Assembly (NCBI RefSeq): GCF_017115105.1
Contig: NZ_JABXKH010000025.1
Location: 1 to 50,277 of the forward strand
Length of the DNA: 50,277 nucleotides
Direction: 5' to 3'
From: Nostoc sp. NMS2
GTDB lineage: Bacteria; Cyanobacteriota; Cyanobacteriia; Cyanobacteriales; Nostocaceae
Shown: positions 9,231 through 17,555 of the stretch, piece after piece
Layout: every line of letters starts with the position of its first letter
Numbering within the stretch: position 1 is the first letter of the stretch
Position numbers and translations under genes: made by a program
The notes under the pieces: model-generated
What the model was told of the DNA's origin: nothing
Database searches by the model: none
Seen by the model: only the letters and a program-made list of their open reading frames with translations

Positions 9231-9404
9231 GAAGAGGCAGGGGGAAGGGGGCAGGGAGCGGGGAGAAATGACCCCTGACTCCTGCCGTGTAGCGGAGCGG
9301 AACATGTTCTTACGTCCCCCACTTCTCATAAGTGGTTCTCGTTCAGGTGGGGTCGAATCCCCATCTGAACTCTCCCCCCTGCTCCCTGCTCCCTTGCCTC
9401 TTTG
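9231..9404. mobile_element. 174-bp fold-back miniature element with 5-bp target duplication
   Basis: The ends are GAAGAGGCAGGGGG on the left and, in reverse complement, CAAAGAGGCAAGGG on the right, each leading into G-rich heptamers. TCAAC at 9226-9230 and 9405-9409 is a direct repeat from the target. The centre contains two hairpins: CCACT-TCTCATA-AGTGG, and a 12-bp stem from GTTCAGGTGGGG to CCCCATCTGAAC with loop TCGAAT. It carries no transposase, so it must have moved in trans. The GAAGAGGCAGGGGG end recurs at 39663 inside the M16 peptidase gene. Confidence 0.8.
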
Positions 9405-9542
9405 TCAACCCCGCCCAGAGCAATGAGGATAGACAGTGTGATCAGCTCCCTGACTCTTATGTCTACGCCATTGCGGGTGTAATAATCGCCAAAGCAATTG
9501 GCAGACAGAAACCTTTGAATGTGCAGCTGGTTTTTGGGCGAT

Positions 9543-9569
9543 TTCCCTGCGGGAACGCTACGCGAACGC
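9543..9569 (-). repeat. 27-nt dispersed repeat, in frame in the decarboxylase gene
   Basis: On the minus strand it contains CGTTCGCGTAGCGTTCCCG. Its core ACGCTNCGCGAACG (plus-strand reading) is shared with repeats at 13318-13340 and 20745-20764. At 27 nt it adds nine codons without breaking the frame. Confidence 0.6.
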
Positions 9570-10073
9570 TCATACATTTGATCGATATTCTCGCCGAACA
9601 CAGCTTTCTGTATTGCCAGTCCTTTGTCGTAGCGGGTTTCCGGGCTGGTGGTCGATTGCCCTTCTAAAGGTAATTGAATGCCCCTGCTGGACATCACTTC
9701 ATTCGTGGCATGAACGAAGTCAAATGCTTTCGCCATACCCACGTAAGGTACTGACTGATACAGGATCTCTTTGATTTCAATCGGCGTTACTCCGACATTG
9801 AGCGCAGCGGCCACCATAACCCTGTATTCGCTTACTGCCTGACTGCCGATGATAGACGCCAGAATCAGCATCACCCTTGTCTTTGTATCCAGCTTGCTGA
9901 GAGCAATTACTTCGTCGAAGGCGAAGTTGTCAAAGACTTCGATCAGTTCCGGGTCAGTTACTTTCAGGGTCGATTTGTGGTTTGGAAAGAGTTCCTCATG
10001 ATTTTTATCTGCCGCTTCACTTATCCTTACAGAGTCCTGCTGCTGTGTATTTGTCATCCGCACCTCCTTATTT

Positions 10074-10622
<549 letters not shown>

Positions 10623-11267
10623 TCAGTCGCCTTCGCTACGATCGCGGCTTACAGTGCGATCGCCAATGCGGGACGGGGCGATCTCGTGATCCCGGCGAGG
10701 CCAGAGATAAAAGACATTGAGGAGAAGGTAGAGCAGCAGTGCTAGCCAGGGCATGACCAGCGCAATTAGGGTGGCAATCGCATAGACGCTCGGACCAAGG
10801 AGGAACCGCCGACTGATCTGCCGTGCCTCTTTCGCCGTGAGGTGGGTGCCAAGCAGCCGATGTCCACGAGCTGCGTACCGCCACATCGCAGTGACGAAGA
10901 TACCGACTACGGTCAAGATTCCACCGTAGAACGCGGCGGCAACAGGCTCGTCCGTTCCACGGTGGAACGCTTCGGCAAGCACGGCGGTTGGAAACGGCAA
11001 GAATGCAATCAGCATCAGGTGGAGGACGTTAAGCAGCAACAGCGTTCCATCCACGCGGACGATGTGTTGGAACATGGCATGGTGGTTGATCCAGATTGCG
11101 CCGATCACCAGGAAACTCACCACGTAGGCGAGATAGGACGGCCAAAGCTGGAGGAGTTCTGCCCCGAGCGCCGTACCGGGTGGCGGCACTTTGATTTCGA
11201 GTACTAGCAAGGTGATCGCGATCGCGAAAACACCATCGCTGAATGCCTCCAAACGGGTAGTATCCAC
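10623..11267 (-). CDS. TMEM175-family (DUF1211) potassium channel-like protein
   Basis: Membrane protein of 214 residues from the GTG at 11267. The diagnostic RLEAFSDGVFAIAITLLVLE motif opens the first helix, and about five more hydrophobic segments follow (SYLAYVVSFLVIGAIWINHH, LLNVLHLMLIAFLPFPTAVL and so on), giving six in all. Bacterial TMEM175 proteins are potassium channels. The GTG start is preferred because AGGAGG lies five bases before it; an upstream in-frame ATG would include a stretch out of frame with a reductase remnant. That remnant's stop codon lies within the ribosome site, so the two may be translationally coupled. It is GC-rich like its neighbours. Confidence 0.85.
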   Translation of the reverse strand: MDTTRLEAFSDGVFAIAITLLVLEIKVPPPGTALGAELLQLWPSYLAYVVSFLVIGAIWINHHAMFQHIVRVDGTLLLLNVLHLMLIAFLPFPTAVLAEAFHRGTDEPVAAAFYGGILTVVGIFVTAMWRYAARGHRLLGTHLTAKEARQISRRFLLGPSVYAIATLIALVMPWLALLLYLLLNVFYLWPRRDHEIAPSRIGDRTVSRDRSEGD

Positions 11268-11269
11268 AC

Positions 11270-11311
11270 TCACCTCCTCTCCGAGTAGTTTCCAAGTTCG
11301 CGCTTTTGCAT
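11270..11311 (-). pseudogene. 5' remnant of an aldo/keto reductase gene, now a short leader frame
   Basis: Thirteen codons read MQKRELGNYSERR and stop. The first eight match MQKRKLGN at the start of the two other reductases, and a GGAG ribosome site is kept. The stop overlaps the AGGAGGTGA that serves the channel gene, so translation of this leader could affect the start at 11267. Confidence 0.65.
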
Positions 11312-11338
11312 TGTGACTCCTTCGATGCTCCACCTCGG

Positions 11339-11680
11339 TTATGCAGATTTAAGGGATGCCATATCGATCGAGAAGCGGTACTTCACATCAGACTTAAGCA
11401 GTCGCTCGTAGGCTTCGTTGACCTTCTGGATGGGAATGACTTCGACATCGGCAGTGATATTGTGTTCCCCGCAAAAATCGAGCATCTCCTGGGTTTCGGC
11501 AATGCCGCCGATGTTAGAGCCAGAGAGACTGCGACGACCCACGATCAGGCTGAATGCCGCAATGTCTAGGGGGGTTGGGGAAGCACCGACCAGGGTGAGG
11601 TTGCCATCGCGGGTGAGCAGGTTGAGATAGGCGTTGAGGTCGTGCTTGGCGGAAACGGTGTCGATAAATTGATGCTCCTA
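11339..11680 (-). pseudogene. C-terminal fragment of a zinc-type alcohol dehydrogenase
   Basis: An open frame after a TAG reads FIDTVSAKHDLNAYLNLL, then GNLTLVGASPTPLDIAAFSL, GRRSLSGSNIGGIAETQEML, and ends MASLKSA. This is the last third of the YahK/CAD-type NAD(P)-dependent alcohol dehydrogenases, which are about 350 residues long. The catalytic zinc ligands and GxGGxG motif would lie in the missing part, so the fragment cannot be active. It follows the cupin stop directly, so the 5' two thirds were deleted up to the cupin gene. Confidence 0.8.
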
Positions 11681-12088
11681 TTTATCTACTTTCGGCGACT
11701 GGTATTGCTCGTCGCTGACCTGTTCCATCCAGTCCACGGGCTTGCCGTCGAGCCATTCCTGAATGGCGATGTGCGTCATGGAAGTGGTTGCTGTAGCACC
11801 GTGCCAATGCTTCTCACCCGGCGAGATCCAGATCACGTCCCCTGGTCGAATTTGCTCGATCGAGCCGCCCCAGCGCTGTACGAGGCCACAGCCATCTGTC
11901 ACGATCAGGGTTTGTCCCAACGGGTGGGTATGCCATGCTGTCCGAGCGCCAGGCTCGAATGTGACACTGGCGCCAGATGTGCGTGCTGGATCGTGTGCCT
12001 CGAACAGGGGGTCAATGCGGACAGTGCCGGTAAAATACTCAGCCGGCCCTTTGGCGGAAGGCTGTGAGCCACTTCTTTTGATGTCCAT
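11678..12088 (-). CDS. cupin domain protein
   Basis: A single-domain cupin of 136 residues from the ATG at 12088 ([20 protein letters not shown]); an ATG at 12115 would add nine. The barrel motifs are [20 protein letters not shown], with the metal-binding HTH pair, and [17 protein letters not shown], with the third histidine. Relatives include small manganese cupins annotated as carboxymuconolactone-decarboxylase partners or hydroxynitrile lyases; the activity here is unknown. It is the first gene of the leftward run, facing the AraC regulator. Its 3' end has decayed relatives at 8049 and probably near 10590. Confidence 0.85.
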   Translation of the reverse strand: MDIKRSGSQPSAKGPAEYFTGTVRIDPLFEAHDPARTSGASVTFEPGARTAWHTHPLGQTLIVTDGCGLVQRWGGSIEQIRPGDVIWISPGEKHWHGATATTSMTHIAIQEWLDGKPVDWMEQVSDEQYQSPKVDK

Positions 12089-12115
12089 TTCCTTAATTCC
12101 TTCACTTGATGCCAT

Positions 12116-12297
12116 TTCGGTGGCTAGCAGGCAAGTCTCTTGCCCAATTAAAACTGAGTTTTCTCTTGAATAAAAATCTAGAATGCTGACAAGAAGCCGA
12201 AATCATTTTTCCTTTCTTTAGCTTCATCTTAGGCATTTTGGAGGATAAGCAATAGAATGATCGTCTAAGATCGTTGTACAATCCTGCAAACTTAGAA
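12116..12297. promoter_or_regulatory. divergent promoter region between cupin and araC genes
   Basis: About 180 bases separate the leftward oxidoreductase run from the rightward AraC-family gene and must hold both promoters. No clear operator could be singled out. AraC-family regulators often control divergent reductase genes, as YqhC does for yqhD in E. coli; applying this here is inference. Confidence 0.4.
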
Positions 12298-13287
12298 ATG
12301 AATGCCAAAACGAGTGAAAAGTCCGATATCGATTTAATGAACGACCAGCAGACAAAGCGCGAGGCAGACAGAGCGCAAGCCAACAGAGACGAACTGAAAG
12401 AGCGGATTGCACAGACTATTCGTGATGATGGGACGATTGAGCCACTGAAAGGATTGCACTTCAACCGCTCCTCCTCGCCTTCGGAATGCCTTCATAGTGT
12501 CTCTATCCCTGCCTTTTGTGCGATCGCTCAGGGCAGCAAAGAAGTTCTTCTGGGCAGCGATCGCTATCAGTACGACCCGATGCATTATCTGCTTGCTACG
12601 GTTGAACTGCCGATTGTCAGCCAAATTCTGGAAGCATCCAAGGCGCAACCGTACTTTAGCCTTCGCCTCGATCTCGACCCCACCCTCGTTGGCTCAGTCA
12701 TGGTCGAGGCAGGGTATCCCTCATCGCGCAGCCGTGCTGATGTGAAAGCCATTGACGTAAGTCCGTTGAATGCAAATCTGTTGGATGCTGTAGTGCGGCT
12801 CGTCAGGCTTCTAGATTCCCCTGCTGAAGCTCATGTTCTCGCACCACTGATTAAGCGGGAAATCATTTACCGACTCCTGATGGGAGAGCAAGGTAATCGG
12901 CTCCGTCATATTGCAGTTCTGGGTGGCTACACGTACCACATCGCCAGAGCCGTCGAGCGACTTCGTAAAGACTTTAACGAGCCGCTTCGGATTGAAAACA
13001 TCGCCCGAGAAATGGGAATGAGTGTTTCGGGCTTTCACCATCACTTCAAGTCTGTCACGGCAATGAGTCCCTTGCAGTTCCAGAAGCAACTGCGGCTCCA
13101 GGAGGCTCGCCGTCTGATGCTGGGGGAAAACCTTGACGCTACCAGTGCTGCCTACCGAGTGGGTTATGACGATGCCTCGCACTTCAACCGGGAGTACAAG
13201 CGCCTCTTTGGTACCCCACCGATGCGCGATGTGGAGCGGCTGCGAGAAGCTGCTAGGGAGACTGCTAGTACCGCAAGGCGGAATTAA
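12298..13287 (+). CDS. AraC-family transcriptional regulator
   Basis: A 329-residue regulator from the ATG at 12298 (a TTG lies 24 bases upstream). The N-terminal AraC_N domain covers about residues 60-215 (SVSIPAFCAIAQGSKEVLLG, then DRYQYDPMHYLLATVELP). The C-terminal pair of helix-turn-helix motifs is clear: IENIAREMGMSVSGFHHHFK and DATSAAYRVGYDDASHFNRE. It is divergent from the cupin-reductase run and very likely its regulator, probably responding to an electrophile or aldehyde. It appears intact although its presumed targets are partly broken. The N-terminal 50 residues are charged and helical and probably dispensable. Confidence 0.9.
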   Translation: MNAKTSEKSDIDLMNDQQTKREADRAQANRDELKERIAQTIRDDGTIEPLKGLHFNRSSSPSECLHSVSIPAFCAIAQGSKEVLLGSDRYQYDPMHYLLATVELPIVSQILEASKAQPYFSLRLDLDPTLVGSVMVEAGYPSSRSRADVKAIDVSPLNANLLDAVVRLVRLLDSPAEAHVLAPLIKREIIYRLLMGEQGNRLRHIAVLGGYTYHIARAVERLRKDFNEPLRIENIAREMGMSVSGFHHHFKSVTAMSPLQFQKQLRLQEARRLMLGENLDATSAAYRVGYDDASHFNREYKRLFGTPPMRDVERLREAARETASTARRN

Positions 13288-13849
13288 AATAATTCGTAAT
13301 TCGTAATTCGTAATAGAGCCTCCGGCACGCTCCGCGAACGTAATTAAGTAACGCATGGGGGATTTAGACCCCGCCACAAAACTTGCTGCTTTTTAAAGCA
13401 GGGGACTTAAACCCCAGTTCGATATCAGCCGCTAGCGATGCCTGCTGAGGGCTACGCCTACGCTACCCACGTAGTTCGGATCTTTACCAGCTTAAATATT
13501 ACTTTGTTAACGCGATAAATACTGTTGTGCAGCTAGAAATTAATACACGGTTTACATAGTATGCGATTAGCATCAGCCTACTTGGGAAAGGCAACACCTG
13601 CCCCAAGGTGGACATTTCCAGCAATTTTAAGTTAAAGTTGTAATGAGTTTGTTTTAGATTAAGGTCTGACAAAGTAGCCATCAACAAGCAAAAAATAGAT
13701 CGTTATTTATCGCCACCTGTTACTTCTGAAGCATCATAAGCCAAAACACAAGTACAGGTAGAACAATGGTGTGCAATATTATTGCATATATTAAATAAAC
13801 AATAAAAATTGAAGTGGGAAAATTCCCTTAACAGTTAATAAGCTGTAAT
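13288..13849. other. 562-bp spacer between araC-family and fur-family genes
   Basis: TAATTCG heptamers lie at 13290-13316 and are interrupted by the dispersed repeat GCCTCCGGCACGCTCCGCGA (13318-13337, continuing ACG). A C/G-rich fold follows at about 13354-13415 (GGGGGATTTAGACCCC and relatives). The last 100 bases hold the likely promoter and operator of the fur-family gene. No further gene was recognised. Confidence 0.6.
13772..13786. promoter_or_regulatory. candidate Fur-family operator (7-1-7 inverted repeat)
   Basis: TGCAATA-T-TATTGCA is a perfect 7-1-7 inverted repeat, the layout known for Fur, Zur and PerR boxes. It lies 64 bases before the start of the Fur-family gene, in an AT-rich region, so autoregulation is a natural reading. 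The exact box of the cyanobacterial FurC protein was not compared. Confidence 0.5.
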
Positions 13850-14296
13850 ATGCAAAAACAAACAATTTCTACAAAACCAATTCGTTCTTTAGAAGATGCG
13901 CTGGATAGGTGTCAAATCCTGGGTATGCGCGTCAGTCGTCAGCGTCGCTTTATTCTGGAATTACTTTGGCAAGCAAATGAACATCTTTCTGCTAGAGAGA
14001 TTTACGATCGCTTGAACCAAGAAGGTAAAGAGATCGGCCATACCTCTGTTTATCAAAATTTAGAAGCATTATCCAGTCAGGGCATTATTGAATGTATTGA
14101 ACGCTGTGATGGGCGTTTGTACGGCAATATCAGTGACTCTCACAGTCATATTAACTGTGTGGATACAAATCAAATTCTTGATGTTCATGTAGAACTTCCA
14201 GAAGATTTGATCCGCAAAATTGAAGAAGAAACCGGAGTGCGAATTACTGACTACAGTATTAACTTTGTTGGCTACCGTAACCCGGAAGAGGGATAG
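13850..14296 (+). CDS. furC: Fur-family regulator, FurC/PerR type
   Basis: A 148-residue metal-dependent repressor. The winged helix covers about residues 18-85 (RVSRQRRFILELLWQANEHL, recognition helix near HTSVYQNLEALSSQG), followed by a dimerisation domain. The metal site includes the HSHINC segment. The CXXC pairs that hold structural zinc in Zur are absent, which argues against Zur. The sequence resembles what I recall of Anabaena FurC, a PerR-like peroxide sensor; Anabaena carries FurA, FurB and FurC. The assignment rests on memory rather than alignment. A 7-1-7 inverted repeat lies upstream. The stop is followed at once by GGGAGCA repeats. Confidence 0.75.
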   Translation: MQKQTISTKPIRSLEDALDRCQILGMRVSRQRRFILELLWQANEHLSAREIYDRLNQEGKEIGHTSVYQNLEALSSQGIIECIERCDGRLYGNISDSHSHINCVDTNQILDVHVELPEDLIRKIEEETGVRITDYSINFVGYRNPEEG

Positions 14297-14381
14297 GGAA
14301 TGGGGAGCAGGGAGCAGGGAGCAGGGGAGATGGGGGAGATGGGGGAGATGAACCGATGCCCAATGCCCAATACCCAGTTCC

Positions 14382-17300
14382 CTATTCCCCAATGGAGTTA
14401 TTGCCAAAAACTGTTTCATCATCGACATCATCATCATATAAACCTACGGGTAAAATTGTGCCTTCGGAGCTTTCAATTAGTCCGATCGCAGGGGGTTGGG
14501 GTTTGTTCCGATTATTATCTGTGTTTGGCGTAATTTTGACTGTGTTTAAGAAGGGTTGCTGCGATGCCTGCGGCGGTAAACTACGCAAATTTTTCAGTCT
14601 TTGAAACGACTCTTGAGAGAACAAGGCACCATTATCAGCAGCTAATTTTTTGCCAGTCTCAGCAAGGATGGCATCAAAGAAGCAGGCGTTAGTGAGATCG
14701 GCTGAATTAAGATTTGCTCTGGTAAGGTTAGCTTGTTGGAGATTTGCGCCTGTCAGGTTAGCTTGTTGAAGGTTTGCGCCTGTAAGGTTTGCCTGTTGAA
14801 GGTTTGCGCCTGTCAGGTTTGCCTGTTGCAAATTGGCTCCAGCCAAATTAGTCCCAATTAACTCCGCATTGGATAAGTTTGTCTGCTCAAGGTTTACCCC
14901 AGTTAACATCACTTGCAGCAAAGAGGCTCCCGATAAATTGAGTCCAGCCAGAGACTTGATTCGGGTTGCAAAGGCACTTTTATGTAGAACGGTTGTTCTA
15001 GCAATTAGCACACTCAAAGCCTCTGGATTGAATTCTGTTAAATTGAGCGGATTGCCACAAGGCCAAAAAGGGATTTTGGTTTCTCGGTAACAAGCACAAA
15101 GCAATAAAAATACATTCAATCCTACAGCAGCATTCACTTGCTCAACATTCACCGGGTTTTGTAGTGCGTGGAAATGAGTCAAAGCTTTGTGGGCTATCCC
15201 TTCGTCTAACCAATAGCCTTGACAGTAAGCACGCCAGAAAGACAAAAGACGTTGAAACAAAACTTCAAAAGAAAACTTGTGCTTTTGTTCGCGGCGTAAA
15301 ATTGCGATCGCCAGTTCTTCAATTTCCTGGCTCAGTATCCCGTAACCTAGTAAATTGTAAATATGCTGGGCAACGCTACTGGGAGAATCAAGTACAAAAG
15401 TGAGGGAACCGTAAGCTTCATTTTGGCACTGAGTTAATAATTTCAACTCAGCAGTCAAAGCCTTAGCACAAAGAAATTCTCCTAACTTAATATGCGAAAA
15501 CTCAATTAAACTAGTTTTTTCTGAGCTTTCTAAGTCCCGAATTTTAAAATAAAACCCTGGTAGAGGATTAAATTCACCAACCAAATTAATTTCATGACGT
15601 TGCGAGTGTAAAATTTTCAGAGCGATCGCTTGCATCCGATCGAGTAAATCTTGGGGATGACGATTAGCAAGTAAATTAGCGATCGCTTCTGGAGTCCGGT
15701 GGATATGAGCCGATCCTGAGCGCAGCAGCATCGTTTTAATCCCACCAGTTAGCGGATAGCCCAATAACCATCGACTGAGGCGATGATAAATTTCCCATAG
15801 CACAGAAGACTTTGGGGTATTAGCAGCTAGTTGTAATACTTCATCATTTAGCAGTCCGTCGCGGTGTAAAATCCCCAATAAATGCAACATTAGGGGTTGA
15901 CGAACCAGGGTAGATAATTCTGGAAACCTTGATTGGCTGGTAAATAAGCCTGACTGTTTTAAGAATGTAAAGAAATTTTGAGCGATCGCCAACGATTGGA
16001 CTTTTGCCCACTGCTGAAACCATTGTTTGAATTCGTCCACATCCAACGGTTGAATGATAATTCGCTTCAATCGTAGGGGGATCTCTGGGGCGATTTCCTG
16101 TAATGTTGTTGAGCGGCTCGTTAACACAATTTTGTGTCTATGCTGAGATTGAAAGTTTAGTAATTGCTGAATAAAAATTGCTTTTGCCCTTATACCATGA
16201 GCAGAAGGGGGCAATTCATCCAAACCATCCAGCAGCAATAGACAAGGAAGATTTTCTGGCTCTAACCAGGTTGAAAGATTAACATCAAAAGCAGAATTTA
16301 GGGTTTCGATTAAAGTTTTGCCATAAGTTACATCCCTTAACCTAATTACTATAGGCATCCAAATAGGGTAAACTTCTTGTGCTATCTGTGCCGCCCAGAG
16401 TTGGCAAAAACTGGTTTTTCCATAACCAGGTTCCGACTCAATGATAGCGATCGTTTCTAAATCAGCTAGCTGTTGCTGCGCCCATGTTTTTAAATCAACT
16501 GACTTAACAGCTTTTTTATCCACATCAGAAATACTTTCCTCTATTGGTAAGCCTTTTTGTGGCACATAGATATCCTTGAGGGTAAAGGATTCTATAAATA
16601 AAGGCATACTGAGGTTTTTAATCAAACTTGCACGGTAATGTTCTCGGTGCAAGTCAATTTTCTCACCAACTGTAGAACCAACTTCTGGAGCGATCAAACT
16701 GGGAGATAATGAAATTCCCAAACGGAAAAACTTTTGCAGTTGGGCTAAAGGGGCAGCATTTTCAGTAACCACTATCAATATGTCACCAGGAAGTGAGTGA
16801 ACTAAACGCTGTGTTAAAAGTTTAGCTTCATATTCTTCTGCACCATTGGCAACAAACCAAGCGATTACAGCATGATTTATTTGTTGCACCAGTAAAGAAT
16901 CTGCAAATAGAGACAGTGCTTGTTCTGCTTGAGTATCAGTTAATTTACCTGGGCTGAGAGTTTTCAGTAATCCTTGTAGTTGCGAATCTTGGAGGACGAG
17001 TTTACCAACATCTTCTTTAAGTACTTGCGCTTGGATTGGTATACTTGCCCGATCTAACCACGGTCTTTTTAAGCTTGCTTCCTGCTCTAAAATTGCTTGC
17101 AAAGCCTGGAGATAGGCAATTTGGAACGCTAGCCATGTGCCCTCGTTACGTTTTAACGGTTTTTTTTGGCTAAGGCTACGCAACAGGTTTTCTGTCAACT
17201 GCGAAATCACATTGATTTCTTGCCAAACAATCTCTAAAGGCAGTTCTAAAACCTCTACCAAGGTACAGATATCAAAAGGCATGAGGCTTTTGACTTCCAT

Positions 17301-17411
17301 ATCCTGAACAATCCGGTAGGCAATACCTGCCAATTGCCCCGCCGAAAATCCTCTGATTTGATTGATTGCGATATAGCGTTCTGCCAACCAGTGCCGGATA
17401 CTCAAGTTCAT
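14382..17411 (-). CDS. NACHT-domain STAND protein with pentapeptide repeats
   Basis: A 1009-residue signal-transduction ATPase. An unassigned helical N-terminal part (about 1-315) precedes the NACHT domain, with Walker A EPGYGKTS at 327-334, Walker B LLLLDGLDE at 391-399 and sensor LTSRS at 430-434. A helical region follows. Residues about 816-906 are pentapeptide repeats (A[N/D]LXX) with four nearly identical TGANLQQANL units. The acidic, proline-containing tail ends with an Asp-rich segment (LYDDDVDDETVFG). No toxic effector domain could be recognised. STAND NTPases of this build sense a trigger through the repeats and assemble; some prokaryotic NACHT proteins defend against phage. It is divergent from the REC-Ycf55 gene across 144 bp. 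Confidence 0.85.
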   Translation of the reverse strand: MNLSIRHWLAERYIAINQIRGFSAGQLAGIAYRIVQDMEVKSLMPFDICTLVEVLELPLEIVWQEINVISQLTENLLRSLSQKKPLKRNEGTWLAFQIAYLQALQAILEQEASLKRPWLDRASIPIQAQVLKEDVGKLVLQDSQLQGLLKTLSPGKLTDTQAEQALSLFADSLLVQQINHAVIAWFVANGAEEYEAKLLTQRLVHSLPGDILIVVTENAAPLAQLQKFFRLGISLSPSLIAPEVGSTVGEKIDLHREHYRASLIKNLSMPLFIESFTLKDIYVPQKGLPIEESISDVDKKAVKSVDLKTWAQQQLADLETIAIIESEPGYGKTSFCQLWAAQIAQEVYPIWMPIVIRLRDVTYGKTLIETLNSAFDVNLSTWLEPENLPCLLLLDGLDELPPSAHGIRAKAIFIQQLLNFQSQHRHKIVLTSRSTTLQEIAPEIPLRLKRIIIQPLDVDEFKQWFQQWAKVQSLAIAQNFFTFLKQSGLFTSQSRFPELSTLVRQPLMLHLLGILHRDGLLNDEVLQLAANTPKSSVLWEIYHRLSRWLLGYPLTGGIKTMLLRSGSAHIHRTPEAIANLLANRHPQDLLDRMQAIALKILHSQRHEINLVGEFNPLPGFYFKIRDLESSEKTSLIEFSHIKLGEFLCAKALTAELKLLTQCQNEAYGSLTFVLDSPSSVAQHIYNLLGYGILSQEIEELAIAILRREQKHKFSFEVLFQRLLSFWRAYCQGYWLDEGIAHKALTHFHALQNPVNVEQVNAAVGLNVFLLLCACYRETKIPFWPCGNPLNLTEFNPEALSVLIARTTVLHKSAFATRIKSLAGLNLSGASLLQVMLTGVNLEQTNLSNAELIGTNLAGANLQQANLTGANLQQANLTGANLQQANLTGANLQQANLTRANLNSADLTNACFFDAILAETGKKLAADNGALFSQESFQRLKNLRSLPPQASQQPFLNTVKITPNTDNNRNKPQPPAIGLIESSEGTILPVGLYDDDVDDETVFGNNSIGE

Positions 17412-17555
17412 TTAATTACACAGTGACGGCTGTTTATGGCAATTATGATCGATTTATTCAGTTTGCGAAAACAGGTAACAATGGGGGAGACAAAGTTTTG
17501 TATCAAAGCTGTTTTCTGATTGGTAAAAAACAGTGCTTGTATAATTGAGTAGAGT

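Larger units (their letters stand above)
9075..10057 (-). pseudogene. carboxymuconolactone decarboxylase-family gene split by a 174-bp insertion
   Basis: The start is the ATG at 10057 (MTNTQQQDSVRISEAADKNH), preceded by a strong AAGGAGGTG site. The N-terminal part carries CMD/AhpD-like repeats (KTRVMLILASIIGSQAVSEY, then RVRELITLSILIALGG). Reading stops prematurely at 9326 inside an inserted element. The missing end (SQIKGHVQGNLNVGNSKDIL to NEVAME) is intact at 9075-9225. Removing 9231-9404 and one copy of the TCAAC duplication joins GGV to ESQIKGH in frame, giving 268 codons including the stop. A second, smaller repeat at 9543-9569 sits in frame and encodes RSRSVPAGK. Intact homologues are about this length and often act as hydroperoxidases or ring-lactone decarboxylases. 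As it stands the gene should give only a truncated protein. Confidence 0.85.

Noticed and set aside
9312..9374. tRNA-like arms (CTCATAA loop and GGGGTCGAATCCCC)
   Set aside because: There is no acceptor stem or D-arm, the anticodon-like loop does not place T at position 33 with a proper stem, and the sequence lies inside a small element.
10623..11333. Longer 236-residue version of the TMEM175-like protein starting at 11333
   Set aside because: The extra N-terminus is the out-of-frame reading of a reductase remnant, while AGGAGG is ideally placed for the GTG at 11267.
13354..13415. C/G-rich folds after the araC-family gene as a terminator or riboswitch
   Set aside because: The GGGGATTTAGACCCC and GGGGACTTAAACCCC motifs look like dispersed repeats and have no U tract or known aptamer features.
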